From a virus, in the IMG/VR virus record IMGVR_UViG_3300026097_001066, positions 1 to 57,470 of that record: DNA of 57,470 bases; one strand, given 5' to 3'. A program made the translations under genes and the position numbers. The notes beneath the pieces are model-generated. The model had not been told where the DNA came from and did not search any database. It saw nothing but the letters and a program-made list of their open reading frames with translations. Numbering within the stretch: the stretch's first letter is position 1; every line of letters starts with the position of its first letter. Shown here piece after piece: positions 1 to 7,933 of this stretch.

Positions 1-1
1 A

Positions 2-109
2 CTTGCTCTTACACAGTACAGTTTACCCATTGATCCAGATTCAGTAGACTGCTTCGATGAATTCCATGAGCGATATGGTAAGTATATTACTGCCGCCCAA
101 AAGGCGTAA
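2..109 (+). CDS. C-terminal fragment of an upstream gene (possibly MoxR-type AAA+ ATPase)
   Basis: An open frame enters from the left edge and ends at TAA 107-109, giving 35 residues that end in FHERYGKYITAAQKA. No domain can be recognised in so short a piece. In marine T4-like phages the metallopeptidase/VWA gene that follows here is often preceded by a MoxR-type AAA+ ATPase, so that is the best guess, made only from context. The 98-base gap to the next gene carries its own promoter, so the two need not share a transcript. Confidence 0.5.
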   Translation, partial: LALTQYSLPIDPDSVDCFDEFHERYGKYITAAQKA

Positions 110-149
110 CTGCAAGAGCTGGACAACTCTTAAAACTGTCCGTTCTTAC

Positions 150-178
150 TTGACTTTTCCTTTTCTTTCCTGTACTAT
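150..178 (+). promoter_or_regulatory. sigma70-like promoter with overlapping inverted repeat
   Basis: TTGACT (150-155) and TACTAT (173-178) are separated by exactly 17 bases, matching 5/6 and 4/6 positions of the sigma70 consensus. A 7-base inverted repeat, ACTATAT (174-180) and ATATAGT (183-189) with a 2-base spacer, overlaps the -10 element and looks like an operator. The next gene starts at 208 with AGAGG at 195-199 as ribosome binding site. This suggests early or middle expression by host polymerase. Confidence 0.6.
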
Positions 179-207
179 ATACATATAGTAACAAAGAGGT
201 TATACAC

Positions 208-1494
208 ATGAGCATAGATACCAAAGGGTTTCAACCTGATCCAGACATTACTCCAGAAGCTTTAGAAGCTATGCGCACTGATGTGCAGGATCGTGTGATT
301 GTAGCTCGCATAGGATTACTGTTGCGTCATCCTTTCTTTGGCAATATGGCTACACGACTTAAAGTAGAAAACTGCGACGACTGGTGTCCTACAGCCGCTA
401 CAGACGGTCGCCACTTGTACTACAACACACAATTTTTCAACGCACTGTCTAACAAAGAAATTGAGTTTGTAATTGCACACGAGATCATGCATTGTGTGTT
501 TGATCACTTAACACGCCGTGATGACCGAGATCCTCAACTGTACAACATTGCTGCAGATTATATTGTAAACAATACACTGGTCCGAGACCGCATTGGAGAC
601 ATTCCTAAACTGATTCCTTGTTTCCAGGATTTTAAGTATGAAGAGTGGACTTCAGAAGAAGTATACGACGACTTGCTGGAACAAGCGAAAGAAAAAGGCA
701 AAGAGATACTGGATGAACTAGGCGAATTGCTCGACGAGCATGTGGACTGGGAAAGTGATCCAGACGAAGGCAATGATCAAGAAGGCAAAGGTAGCTCTCG
801 TCCTAGATATACCAAAGAAGAGCTCAAAGAAATACGCGACGAAATTAAAGAAGCTACAATTAATGCAGCACAGGCCGCAGGTGCAGGTAATGTACCCGGT
901 GCAATACAGCGCATGATCAAAGAGCTAACTGAGCATAAGATGAGTTGGCGTGAACTATTACAACAGCAAATTCAAAGCACAATTAAGAATGATTTTACCT
1001 TTCAGCGTCCAAACCGCAAAGGTTGGCATACTGGAGCAATACTTCCAGGACAGAATTTTGACCAAACAATTGATGTTGCAATTGGACTTGATGTATCAGG
1101 AAGTATCAGCGACAGACAACTTAAAGACTTTTTAAGTGAAATTAAAGGAATCATGGACGAGTACAAAGACTACAATATTAAAATCTGGTGCTTTGACACA
1201 GAAGTAAGTGGTGAAGATGACTTTACTGCAGACGATGGAAGAGACCTTCTGGACTATGAAATCACCGGCGGTGGCGGCACTGACTTTATGTCTAACTGGG
1301 AATACATGAAAAAACACGGCATTGAGCCTAAGAAGTTTATCATGTTTACAGATGGCTATCCGTGGAATTCTTGGGGTGACGAGGATTACTGCGATACAGT
1401 GTTTATTATACACAGTCACCATGACAAAAATCTACATGCACCGTTTGGTGTGACAGCACACTATGAAGAAGATCGTGCAAGACAAGAAGCTTAA
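208..1494 (+). CDS. Metallopeptidase-like / VWA-like domain protein
   Basis: 428 residues with two parts. The N-terminal half carries a zinc-peptidase HExxH motif (HEIMH, 91-95) in the DUF2201-type putative metallopeptidase domain. The middle (about 165-250) is acidic and charged, probably a linker. The C-terminal third is a VWA-like domain with a MIDAS motif: DVSGS at 295-299, a GGGGTDF stretch with the Thr near 358, and FTDG with Asp near 382. In bacteria such proteins pair with MoxR ATPases as chaperone-like systems; the phage role is unknown. The start is supported by AGAGG 9 bases upstream and by the promoter at 150-178. The family is common in marine T4-like phages. Confidence 0.88.
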   Translation: MSIDTKGFQPDPDITPEALEAMRTDVQDRVIVARIGLLLRHPFFGNMATRLKVENCDDWCPTAATDGRHLYYNTQFFNALSNKEIEFVIAHEIMHCVFDHLTRRDDRDPQLYNIAADYIVNNTLVRDRIGDIPKLIPCFQDFKYEEWTSEEVYDDLLEQAKEKGKEILDELGELLDEHVDWESDPDEGNDQEGKGSSRPRYTKEELKEIRDEIKEATINAAQAAGAGNVPGAIQRMIKELTEHKMSWRELLQQQIQSTIKNDFTFQRPNRKGWHTGAILPGQNFDQTIDVAIGLDVSGSISDRQLKDFLSEIKGIMDEYKDYNIKIWCFDTEVSGEDDFTADDGRDLLDYEITGGGGTDFMSNWEYMKKHGIEPKKFIMFTDGYPWNSWGDEDYCDTVFIIHSHHDKNLHAPFGVTAHYEEDRARQEA

Positions 1495-1753
1495 TCCTTT
1501 AAACTTCTTTGAAATAAGACAACTTGAAGTGCCTGCTCCGCACTTTGAGTATCTTATTATTCCTATGAGATATAATCTCCAATCAAGCATAGAAAAGTGG
1601 ATTGCAGATAATCTCAAAGGCAGATTTTATGTAGGTAAATGTGTAGATATAAACAGCGAAGATAAAATAGACACCATGATAAAAATAGGTTTTGAAGAAC
1701 CTAAAGAACTGTCCTATTTCACTTTAGCCTGTCCACTTTTAAAATACAAGTAA
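1463..1753 (+). CDS. Small phage protein of unknown function
   Basis: 96 residues, starting inside the end of the VWA gene (32-base overlap) in another frame. The composition looks like real protein, with a closing segment FTLACPLLKYK, and there is no coding alternative in this gap. No catalytic motif or membrane segment is visible. The start is uncertain: ATG at 1463 has no clear ribosome binding site, while GTG at 1475 in the same frame would give a slightly shorter protein. It is probably co-transcribed and translationally coupled with the VWA gene. Confidence 0.65.
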   Translation: MKKIVQDKKLNPLNFFEIRQLEVPAPHFEYLIIPMRYNLQSSIEKWIADNLKGRFYVGKCVDINSEDKIDTMIKIGFEEPKELSYFTLACPLLKYK

Positions 1754-1786
1754 ATAAAATGCGCACATTATATTGAGGAGGCCCCA

Positions 1787-2023
1787 ATGAGCGAACAAGA
1801 AAATAAAACAGAAGAAACAGTAGCTTCAACTGATGCTACACAAGAAGCACCTGCGGCGGAACTAACCGTACAAGATTTAAATGCTATCAAACAAATTATC
1901 GATGTTGCTAGTCAGCGTGGTGCATTTAAGCCCAACGAAATGACTGTGGTAGGCACTACATATACAAAACTAGAAACATTTCTTAACGCTGTTGCTGAAC
2001 AGGGTCAAGCACAAGGAGAATAA
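1787..2023 (+). CDS. Small acidic phage protein of unknown function
   Basis: 78 residues. The first 25 are acidic and rich in Glu, Thr and Ala and look disordered; the rest (about 26-72) is predicted helical, with VQDLNAIKQIIDVAS and a hydrophobic helix near the C-terminus. A strong ribosome binding site, GAGGAGG (about 1775-1781), precedes the ATG, suggesting high expression. Two bases separate it from the next gene. This pairing of a small acidic helical protein with a basic 205-residue protein looks like a conserved phage gene pair. The function is not recognised. Confidence 0.75.
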   Translation: MSEQENKTEETVASTDATQEAPAAELTVQDLNAIKQIIDVASQRGAFKPNEMTVVGTTYTKLETFLNAVAEQGQAQGE

Positions 2024-2025
2024 AC

Positions 2026-2643
2026 ATGGCTATAAAACATGTAGGACGATTGAAGTCTAATCAAAGAAGAGTGGTTGTAGCATATAGAACTGTTCCGGGT
2101 GATCCATTAAGTGCAGTGGTAGTTCCTACAGAAATTCTTGCTTCAGAAGAGCATGATGCGTTAATGCGCTGTGTTGAAGGTGCAGCAGGACAGGAAGCCT
2201 ATGAATTTGCTGAAGCTATGGCTAGATTCACACTGCCAGACGGCAGAAATATGTTGGCAGGATTTCATACAACTGGCAAAATGGTAAAAGTTGCTACTTC
2301 TGAAGTTGAGATGATTCCTGATACTAAAACCAAAGTTAGTTTGGACGAACTTAATCGTATTATTGCAGAACAAAAAGGTGTTTCTCTTGAAGATCTTGCT
2401 CTTGCAGAAGGTAGTACTAAACCAAGCAATAGCACAGAAAAAACTGAACCTAATCTAGAAGTCATTGATGATATTGTACAGCCAAGCGTTCAAGAAACTC
2501 CTGATGTTCTTTCTGATGAAGATCTTGCAGCGAAATACAGATCGGATGCTGATAGACTATTTAAAGAAGCTAAAAAACTTAGAGAACAAGCAGAAGAGCT
2601 TGCTCCTTCAAAGAAAAAGACTTCTAATAAAGAAAGTGTCTAA
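2026..2643 (+). CDS. Conserved-type phage protein of unknown function
   Basis: 205 residues. The first 100 or so form a compact-looking beta-rich region starting MAIKHVGRLKSNQRRVVVAYRTVP. Residues about 125-205 are charged, low in hydrophobics and probably a disordered linker plus a helical Lys/Glu-rich tail. It lies 2 bases after the previous gene, with AAGGAG just ahead of the ATG. The end overlaps the GTG start of the next gene by 8 bases, which suggests translational coupling. The style fits conserved marine T4-like phage proteins of unknown role. No enzyme motif is seen. Confidence 0.75.
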   Translation: MAIKHVGRLKSNQRRVVVAYRTVPGDPLSAVVVPTEILASEEHDALMRCVEGAAGQEAYEFAEAMARFTLPDGRNMLAGFHTTGKMVKVATSEVEMIPDTKTKVSLDELNRIIAEQKGVSLEDLALAEGSTKPSNSTEKTEPNLEVIDDIVQPSVQETPDVLSDEDLAAKYRSDADRLFKEAKKLREQAEELAPSKKKTSNKESV

Positions 2644-2947
2644 AAAAAGACTTCCCCAAGATGTAATTGATCAATGGCCTGAAATTTTCAATGATGTTAA
2701 TGTAGAGGTAATACCTTTATATTATTTAGACTCAGTGAGAGTTACTTTTCAAAATGGAAAAGTGTGGGATATTGATACCAGCAAAGCGTTATCCGAAGGA
2801 GCAGATGAGGATCTCGAATCTGCTCTCGACGATATTTTTAACGAGTATGAAGAAGAAATTGTCAATGTTGACTTTCGACTTGATATTGAGAAAGTTAAAA
2901 AAGATATACAAAAAAGAACCAATCGATTTCTTAAAAAAAGAAAATAG
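2636..2947 (+). CDS. Small phage protein of unknown function, GTG start
   Basis: 103 residues when read from GTG at 2636, which overlaps the previous stop by 8 bases. The frame stays open upstream to 2465, but that part is the shifted reading of the previous gene and its low-complexity Leu/Lys content looks non-coding, so the ATG at 2465 is rejected. The protein starts VSKKRLPQDVIDQWP, continues with a beta-rich segment (VRVTFQNGKVWDI) and ends in an acidic then basic helical tail (KRTNRFLKKRK). It resembles a small conserved-type protein of T4-like marine phages. No function can be assigned. Confidence 0.7.
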   Translation: MSKKRLPQDVIDQWPEIFNDVNVEVIPLYYLDSVRVTFQNGKVWDIDTSKALSEGADEDLESALDDIFNEYEEEIVNVDFRLDIEKVKKDIQKRTNRFLKKRK

Positions 2948-2963
2948 TCTTATTGTCTAAAAA

Positions 2964-2971
2964 GATAAATA
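2964..2971 (+). promoter_or_regulatory. T4-type late promoter box (GATAAATA)
   Basis: GATAAATA followed by C matches the NATAAATA late-promoter box of T4-like phages. It ends 29 bases before the ATG of the fibre gene at 3001, and an AGGAG ribosome binding site lies at 2990-2994. This is the usual layout for a late virion gene. Confidence 0.7.
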
Positions 2972-3000
2972 CATTATACTAATGTTTCCAGGAGCATATA

Positions 3001-4437
3001 ATGGCATTAAGACTAAGACGCGGTACAGATGCAGAACGATTGACCATCACGCCTGAGGCAGGCGAACCACTATATACCACAGATACAAAACAACTTTATG
3101 TAGGCGACGGTACTACATCTGGCGGTATTCTTGTGGGTCCTATTACAGCAATTGCAGATATTGTCGAAGATGTTACTCCACAGTTAGGCGGCAATTTAGA
3201 TCTAAATGGTAATAATATCATTGGTTCTGGAAATATCAATATTACTGGAACAATTACTGCTACTGGAAACATCAATCTCGGTGACGGTGTAGAAGACAAT
3301 GTTATTGTAGGCGGAGAAATTGGATCTAATCTTACACCAACTAGCGACGCAGCATTTAACCTTGGAAGTGTAAGTAAAAGATGGGGCAATGTATATGCTC
3401 ACAGTGTAGTGGTTGACGGTCAACTTGATGCAGAAAACATTAACGCTAATTTAATAGCTGATGACAGTGTAGTAGCATTTGATTCTGCAACAGGACAATT
3501 CAAAGGATTACTAGACGGTGATTTAGTTGGTAGTGTGTTTGCAGATGACTCTACAAAAATTATTGATGGGCAAACGGGAGAAATTTTTGGTAATCTAACT
3601 GGAAATTTAACAGGTATTGTAAACGGAACATTAGATGGCGAAATGATTGGTAGTGTATTTGCGGATAATTCTACAAAAATTATTGATGGGCAAACGGGAG
3701 AAATTTTTGGTAATCTAACTGGAAGTCTTACAGGAAATGTTATCGGCGATGTTGTGGGAAGTGTGTTTGCTGATGATTCAACGCTCATTATAGATGGTAT
3801 TAATCGATCATTATCTGGATTAACAGTCAAAACAAGATTTATCGAAAGCGACTTTGAGGAATTATCGTATACTTCCACAACAGGAAATTCGTCTTTTTCT
3901 GTAACTTCGGATGATGATGCAGGACTTCTTGTGCTAAGAAAAAACTCATCTTCTGATCTAAGCGGGTCAACAGCTGCATATGGAAGAATTATTTTTGCTC
4001 GAAATGATATAAACGGATCATCTTTCCATTCGTTAATTGCTGGATCTGACACAGCTTTATCATTTGGAGTAGACGACACTGGCACATTTTCAGATTTATC
4101 AAAATTTGTTACATGGACTGGAACTAATTTTGGAATAGGAACATTAAATCCTGCTAGTGCTTTAGATGTAAACGGTAATGGTAATTTTTCAGGCAATGTA
4201 GAAGCGGCAGCTTTTAAAGGGTCAGTTGTTAGTGACGATTCGACTATAATGATCGATGCTGTTGAAAACACTATCACTGCTGGTGGTTTCATACAGTTTG
4301 GTAGTTTGACTTCGTCAGAGCGAGACGACTTGACAGCGACAAACGGTATGGTTATATATAATACCACTAATAACAAGTTTGAAGGTTATCAAAATGGAGC
4401 GTGGATCAATCTAGACGACGGCACAGCAGCTTCGTAA
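3001..4437 (+). CDS. Tail fibre / virion appendage protein with internal repeats
   Basis: 478 residues. The N-terminus (LRRGTDAERLTITPEAGEP, then LYVGDGTT) matches the attachment-type module found at the start of many phage fibre and tropism proteins. The middle (about 85-290) is repetitive: three copies of a segment like VGSVFADDSTKIIDG, joined by FGNLTGNLTG-type turns, as in beta-helical or collagen-like fibre shafts. The C-terminal third has the NGMVIYNTTNNKFEGYQNG motif often seen near the end of such fibres. A late box at 2964 supports virion expression. It stands apart from the minus-strand fibre genes at 31903-37363. Confidence 0.82.
   Translation: MALRLRRGTDAERLTITPEAGEPLYTTDTKQLYVGDGTTSGGILVGPITAIADIVEDVTPQLGGNLDLNGNNIIGSGNINITGTITATGNINLGDGVEDNVIVGGEIGSNLTPTSDAAFNLGSVSKRWGNVYAHSVVVDGQLDAENINANLIADDSVVAFDSATGQFKGLLDGDLVGSVFADDSTKIIDGQTGEIFGNLTGNLTGIVNGTLDGEMIGSVFADNSTKIIDGQTGEIFGNLTGSLTGNVIGDVVGSVFADDSTLIIDGINRSLSGLTVKTRFIESDFEELSYTSTTGNSSFSVTSDDDAGLLVLRKNSSSDLSGSTAAYGRIIFARNDINGSSFHSLIAGSDTALSFGVDDTGTFSDLSKFVTWTGTNFGIGTLNPASALDVNGNGNFSGNVEAAAFKGSVVSDDSTIMIDAVENTITAGGFIQFGSLTSSERDDLTATNGMVIYNTTNNKFEGYQNGAWINLDDGTAAS
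3550..3604 (+). repeat. 55-bp perfect direct repeat, copy 1
   Basis: The 55 bases 3550-3604 are identical to 3670-3724, exactly 120 bases (40 codons) apart and in the same frame inside the fibre gene. The perfect DNA identity, including third codon positions, points to recent duplication or ongoing recombination in the shaft. Confidence 0.9.
3670..3724 (+). repeat. 55-bp perfect direct repeat, copy 2
   Basis: Second copy of the in-frame repeat inside the fibre gene. A third, diverged protein-level copy follows at about 3760-3800 (SVFADDSTLIIDG). Confidence 0.9.
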
Positions 4438-4481
4438 TTCTATTTTTCTTCTCATAACTTTTACTTTTAATAAGTAGTAAT

Positions 4482-5282
4482 ATGGATTATAAGTTATTGA
4501 ACAACTGGGCGATAGAGCTCAACAATGTTGACCTTAAAACTCTAAGCCTTGCAGAAGCACAACAAATAGGACGAATGGTTCTAACTAATCTAGTTGTGGT
4601 AATAAAATCGCAAAACTTATCAGAACAAGATCAAATCGACTTTTGTTCGAAAATCGGATCAGTTCAGCAATCCGATAACAAACGCACCGATCATATGCGA
4701 TTAACAAACGGTATTTTAAGGGTTACCGGACAAAAAAACGAACACGGTGAAGAAGGATTATTCGGACATACATCAGCATTAGATTGGCATGCTAATCAAG
4801 CCAGCAATAAAAATCGAATGCCGTTGATTTGGCTTTATGGGGTTACTGGAACACACGGAAGTAGAACAAGTTGGATTAACAATAAGTTGTCTTACGAAGC
4901 ATTGCCGTCGGATATCAAAGACCAGATTAATGATATAAAAATCACCTTAGGGTTCGAAGCAGGTAGATACAGTCCTAGCACATTTTTTAACAATCACCAT
5001 CATGAAGATGTGCCTTTCGATTTAGTGCATACAAATGGAGCCGGATTGACTGGATTGTATTTTCCTTTTTTACAGGTATTCGGCGGCATAGATAAAGATC
5101 TATACGAAATGCTAAAGAATCATATTTTAAAAGAGGAGTTTGTTTATCATCATGATTGGGAAGATGGTGATGTTATAATAAGTGAGCAGTGGTTAAGTAT
5201 ACATAAACGATGGGAATTTGAACAGATGGATAAACGCATACTGCACAGAATTGCATTTGATTATACGAGATTATCAAAATGA
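4482..5282 (+). CDS. TauD/TfdA-like Fe(II)/2-oxoglutarate dioxygenase, variant metal site
   Basis: 266 residues with the size and layout of the TauD family. The proximal metal motif is WHAN (His103, Asn105), where the family normally has HxD, so the acidic ligand is replaced by Asn. The distal His is probably His241 in LSIHKRW, and Arg256 in LHRIAFDY fits the 2-oxoglutarate-binding Arg. If the Asn is a true ligand change, activity could be altered. It overlaps the desaturase gene by 4 bases (ATGA), the start of a coupled three-gene run. No strong ribosome binding site is seen before ATG 4482. The substrate is unknown. Confidence 0.75.
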   Translation: MDYKLLNNWAIELNNVDLKTLSLAEAQQIGRMVLTNLVVVIKSQNLSEQDQIDFCSKIGSVQQSDNKRTDHMRLTNGILRVTGQKNEHGEEGLFGHTSALDWHANQASNKNRMPLIWLYGVTGTHGSRTSWINNKLSYEALPSDIKDQINDIKITLGFEAGRYSPSTFFNNHHHEDVPFDLVHTNGAGLTGLYFPFLQVFGGIDKDLYEMLKNHILKEEFVYHHDWEDGDVIISEQWLSIHKRWEFEQMDKRILHRIAFDYTRLSK

Positions 5283-5980
5283 AAACTACTCATAAACTAT
5301 TATTAAATCATATTCTATGCCATCTAGCACTTATTCCAGGATTTATATATGGAAGTGCTTGGATGTTTATCGCAGGATTCGCATGGTATTATGTAATAAC
5401 AATATGTTCATCTAGTGCAGGATATCATAGATTCTATGCTCATAACTCATACAAAGCAAATCGATGGTTTGAATGGTTTACTAACTTTTTGAGTCTTTTT
5501 GTAGGATCAGGTCCTTATCTTACCCGTGCAGCGATTCACCGTCAGCACCATGCTTACGCAGATACAGAAAAAGATCCTAGTTGCCCTGTGCATCATGGAT
5601 TTTGGAAGATTTATTTTAACATTTGGGGCTTAGATAATAAAATAGAAAGAAAGTTTTTTAAAGGACTTATTGACAATAAGATATTGATGTTTTTCCATAA
5701 ACACTATTGGAAGTTGGTTTTCGGATTGATATTTGCTCTGCTACTGATAGATCCATTATTGTTAGTATTTGGTTATTGTCTGCCGTGTGTGTTAAGTTCG
5801 CATCTGTTTGGATTGTTCAATGCCTACTTGCACAAAGACGGCGAAGCGGCCAATAGTCATTGGCTGAACCTGTTCACAGCAGGTGAAGGCTATCATAAAA
5901 CACATCATGATGATTCTAAAAAACTAAGGTTAGGATTGATAGATCCTACATATTTTTTTATTAAAGTTATTAAGGTATGA
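5279..5980 (+). CDS. Membrane fatty-acid desaturase (acyl-CoA delta-9 type)
   Basis: 233 residues with the three histidine boxes of membrane di-iron desaturases: HRFYAH (50-55), HRQHH (87-91) and HKTHH (206-210, in the GEGYHKTHH context typical of the stearoyl-CoA/delta-9 type). Hydrophobic segments at about 10-45 and 140-185 fit membrane crossings. It would introduce a double bond into an acyl chain at the inner membrane. It is shorter than typical bacterial members (about 300 or more), mainly at the C-terminus, but all boxes are present. It is coupled by ATGA overlaps to genes on both sides. Possible roles are membrane remodelling in infection or making an acyl donor for the neighbouring acyltransferase-like protein. 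Confidence 0.88.
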   Translation: MKTTHKLLLNHILCHLALIPGFIYGSAWMFIAGFAWYYVITICSSSAGYHRFYAHNSYKANRWFEWFTNFLSLFVGSGPYLTRAAIHRQHHAYADTEKDPSCPVHHGFWKIYFNIWGLDNKIERKFFKGLIDNKILMFFHKHYWKLVFGLIFALLLIDPLLLVFGYCLPCVLSSHLFGLFNAYLHKDGEAANSHWLNLFTAGEGYHKTHHDDSKKLRLGLIDPTYFFIKVIKV

Positions 5981-6534
5981 TAAAAACATTCGAGATTGCC
6001 CCGCCTGATGTTGCAAAAGATATAAAATACATATACAATACAGTAGTGTCGCTGAATGGAAAGCGTTCAAAAAATTATTTAGAAGAAAACTTGCGAGAAC
6101 CTGTTTTAGGTGTTTCGATAAGATATGACGAAGAAGGAAGACCAGTCTCTACAGCACGAATATTGCACAGAACATGTTATGACAATTCTGTAAGAGTGTT
6201 CGATCGATATGCATTAATAGAAGGCAATTCAGGTTTGCTTCCTAAAAATTATGATGGATTATTCAAAAAACCCTCGTCAGAATTATTAGAACAACAAACT
6301 GAATTCTGTAAAGAAAAAGGATTCGGATGTATTTTTATTTCTATGGATATGCGAGCAAAACGCACATTACAAAAAGTAATAAAAGGACACAATCAATATT
6401 CAAAATATCAATGGAACTTTGATGGTCCTCACTATGTTACATATCCAAAGACGCCCGGCGGATTACAATATATAGGATATACAGGAACGGAGTTTAGAAG
6501 AAACGATGGATTATATTACTCAGAGCTGGAATAA
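5977..6534 (+). CDS. Possible GNAT-fold acyltransferase-like protein
   Basis: 185 residues, not firmly recognised. The arrangement of a strand carrying VSTARILHR, then an acidic Tyr-rich segment, then a helix (SSELLEQQTEFCKEKG) followed by FGCIFISMDMRAKRTLQKVI recalls GNAT or autoinducer-synthase-like acyltransferases, but no clear acyl-CoA-binding loop (Q/RxxGxG/A) is visible. It overlaps the desaturase stop by 4 bases (ATGA) and the next TauD-like gene by 29 bases. A desaturase next to an acyltransferase would make sense for lipid or acyl-group chemistry. That is inference. Confidence 0.5.
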   Translation: MIKTFEIAPPDVAKDIKYIYNTVVSLNGKRSKNYLEENLREPVLGVSIRYDEEGRPVSTARILHRTCYDNSVRVFDRYALIEGNSGLLPKNYDGLFKKPSSELLEQQTEFCKEKGFGCIFISMDMRAKRTLQKVIKGHNQYSKYQWNFDGPHYVTYPKTPGGLQYIGYTGTEFRRNDGLYYSELE

Positions 6535-7231
6535 AAGAGATTTAACACCACTGGTCAATAATGAAATAGATCTGGTTATTATAAAAAATGCACCAGCATC
6601 CCAACTTACTTTGTTTAGATTTTTAACAGAATATTATGATATAGCACCGCAGGATCCGATGGATAAAATCTTTTTAGATATTTCTCTAAGCGGAGTGCAT
6701 CATGAGTTATACGGAAATACCGATCTAGAATGGCACATCGATAAAGGATACACACAGAATCCTGTTAATGTGACAGGATTGTATGCTTTAGAGGCAGAAG
6801 GCGATGTCGGCAGAACAATGTATGTTGATAATAGAATAGATTGTCCTGTGAAAAACAAAAAAGTTACTGTAGACATGGATCGGTTTACCAGTGATGAAAG
6901 ATACGGTTACAGATTTCGAAGCGAAGCAGAAAGAAGATGGTTTAGAAGAAAACACCGAAATGTTTGGCATGATTTAATTCAAAAAGATAAACGCGGAGAA
7001 TATGTCTATTATTGTGAAGCATATACAGAGTTGCCAAAAATAGAAAAAGATTCAATAGAAAGTATCCTATATCATCCTGATCGTATTTACTATCACAAAT
7101 GGGAGAAGGGAGATTTTGTTGTAGCAAACAACAAAGCTACTAATCATAAGAGAGAAGCTTCCAGCATAGGATCAAGACATCTATGGAAGATAGAAGGATA
7201 TTCGAAGTCTGAGTTGACAGAGGATTGGTAA
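6506..7231 (+). CDS. TauD/TfdA-like Fe(II)/2-oxoglutarate dioxygenase
   Basis: 241 residues with an intact metal triad: His77 and Asp79 in EWHIDKG, distal His214 in TNHKREA, and Arg224 in GSRHLW as the likely 2-oxoglutarate anchor. The segment after HxD (VTGLYALEAEG) matches the family pattern. An Arg-rich insertion (SEAERRWFRRKHRN) sits in the middle. It is the last gene of the plus-strand run 4482-7231, overlaps the previous gene by 29 bases, and its end nearly touches the convergent minus-strand gene (4-base gap). It belongs to the same broad family as the protein at 4482, but that one has Asn in place of Asp. The substrate is unknown. Confidence 0.8.
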   Translation: MDYITQSWNKRDLTPLVNNEIDLVIIKNAPASQLTLFRFLTEYYDIAPQDPMDKIFLDISLSGVHHELYGNTDLEWHIDKGYTQNPVNVTGLYALEAEGDVGRTMYVDNRIDCPVKNKKVTVDMDRFTSDERYGYRFRSEAERRWFRRKHRNVWHDLIQKDKRGEYVYYCEAYTELPKIEKDSIESILYHPDRIYYHKWEKGDFVVANNKATNHKREASSIGSRHLWKIEGYSKSELTEDW

Positions 7232-7235
7232 GGCG

Positions 7236-7856
7236 CTACATTTTGCTAATTATGTAGTCTGTAATATACTCATCCAATCTACAGTTGATAACTATCCAAT
7301 AACTGTCGTTAAACGATGAATTTGCAAGGGAATGTAGTTTAGCAGTATTTACAAAATACATTTTACCCGATTCCCAGTTTAAAATTTGGTCTTCTATAAT
7401 AAAATTTACTGATGGCGGACTTATGTTTTTCAGCGGAATAATTAATCTACAACTGTCTACTTTATATTTTGTGAAATCTCTATGTGGAGGGAAAAATCCG
7501 CCTGGTTTTAATTTTAGAATATGCGTCCTAAAGATATAATCTCTAAATGGATCTAAAAGTTTTTTTAGTTCTGGGTGTTTGCTAACTGGAGTAAAACAAG
7601 TGAAGTCTTGTTCACGATAATGAACATTATTTTCTTTATTGTATTCTCTGAGACTATCTAAGTCAGGAATACCTGATACGCCTCCGTCTAAACTGGTAAT
7701 ACTAAGACCATACCTATTTACATCTTTTCTAGGATTGTATTTGACATATTCAAAGTTTAGTTCTGTCCATTGTATAAAATCATCAATATTGTCCATACCT
7801 ATGCTTAACTGACTTTGATCTCCAAAACTACTTAATGTTAGATGGTAATGATTCAT
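7236..7856 (-). CDS. Aspartyl/asparaginyl hydroxylase-like 2OG oxygenase
   Basis: 206 residues. The segment PPHRDF gives His125 and Asp127 as the proximal HxD pair; FVNTAKLHSLAN supplies distal His175; an Arg in IVINCRLDEY could bind 2-oxoglutarate. The strand CRLIIPL after HRD and the NWESGKMYFVN turn are typical of the aspartyl/asparaginyl beta-hydroxylase superfamily. Members hydroxylate protein or small-molecule side chains. It stands alone on the minus strand between plus-strand genes, facing the TauD-like gene tail to tail and sharing an AT-rich 77-base promoter gap with the gene at 7934. Confidence 0.7.
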   Translation of the reverse strand: MNHYHLTLSSFGDQSQLSIGMDNIDDFIQWTELNFEYVKYNPRKDVNRYGLSITSLDGGVSGIPDLDSLREYNKENNVHYREQDFTCFTPVSKHPELKKLLDPFRDYIFRTHILKLKPGGFFPPHRDFTKYKVDSCRLIIPLKNISPPSVNFIIEDQILNWESGKMYFVNTAKLHSLANSSFNDSYWIVINCRLDEYITDYIISKM

Positions 7857-7933
7857 TGATATATCTCGAAAAAAAATTTACTATAGTATATATTACTTAA
7901 ATATATTATATAATGTTAAAATGGATCTAAAAT
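7857..7933. promoter_or_regulatory. AT-rich divergent intergenic region
   Basis: 77 bases, nearly all A/T, between two genes read away from each other. On the plus strand TATAAT lies at 7909-7914, about 20 bases before the ATG at 7934, and CTTAAATA at 7896-7903 is a weak late-box look-alike. No good -35 element is visible. It must hold promoters for both genes unless they are read through. Confidence 0.4.

Noticed and set aside
2465-2635. Upstream extension of the small gene at 2636, starting at ATG 2465
   Set aside because: It overlaps the 205-residue gene in another frame and reads as low-complexity Leu/Lys-rich sequence; the GTG at 2636 gives a normal overlap and start.
3420-4376. 318-residue open frame antisense to the fibre gene
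   Set aside because: A mirror of the repeated fibre sequence, with no ribosome binding site or protein-like domain pattern; the sense frame has clear fibre motifs.
7236-7257. Hairpin CTACAT/ATGTAG at the convergent junction near 7232
   Set aside because: Only six mostly A/T pairs with a 10-base loop and no U-tract; it lies within coding sequence.
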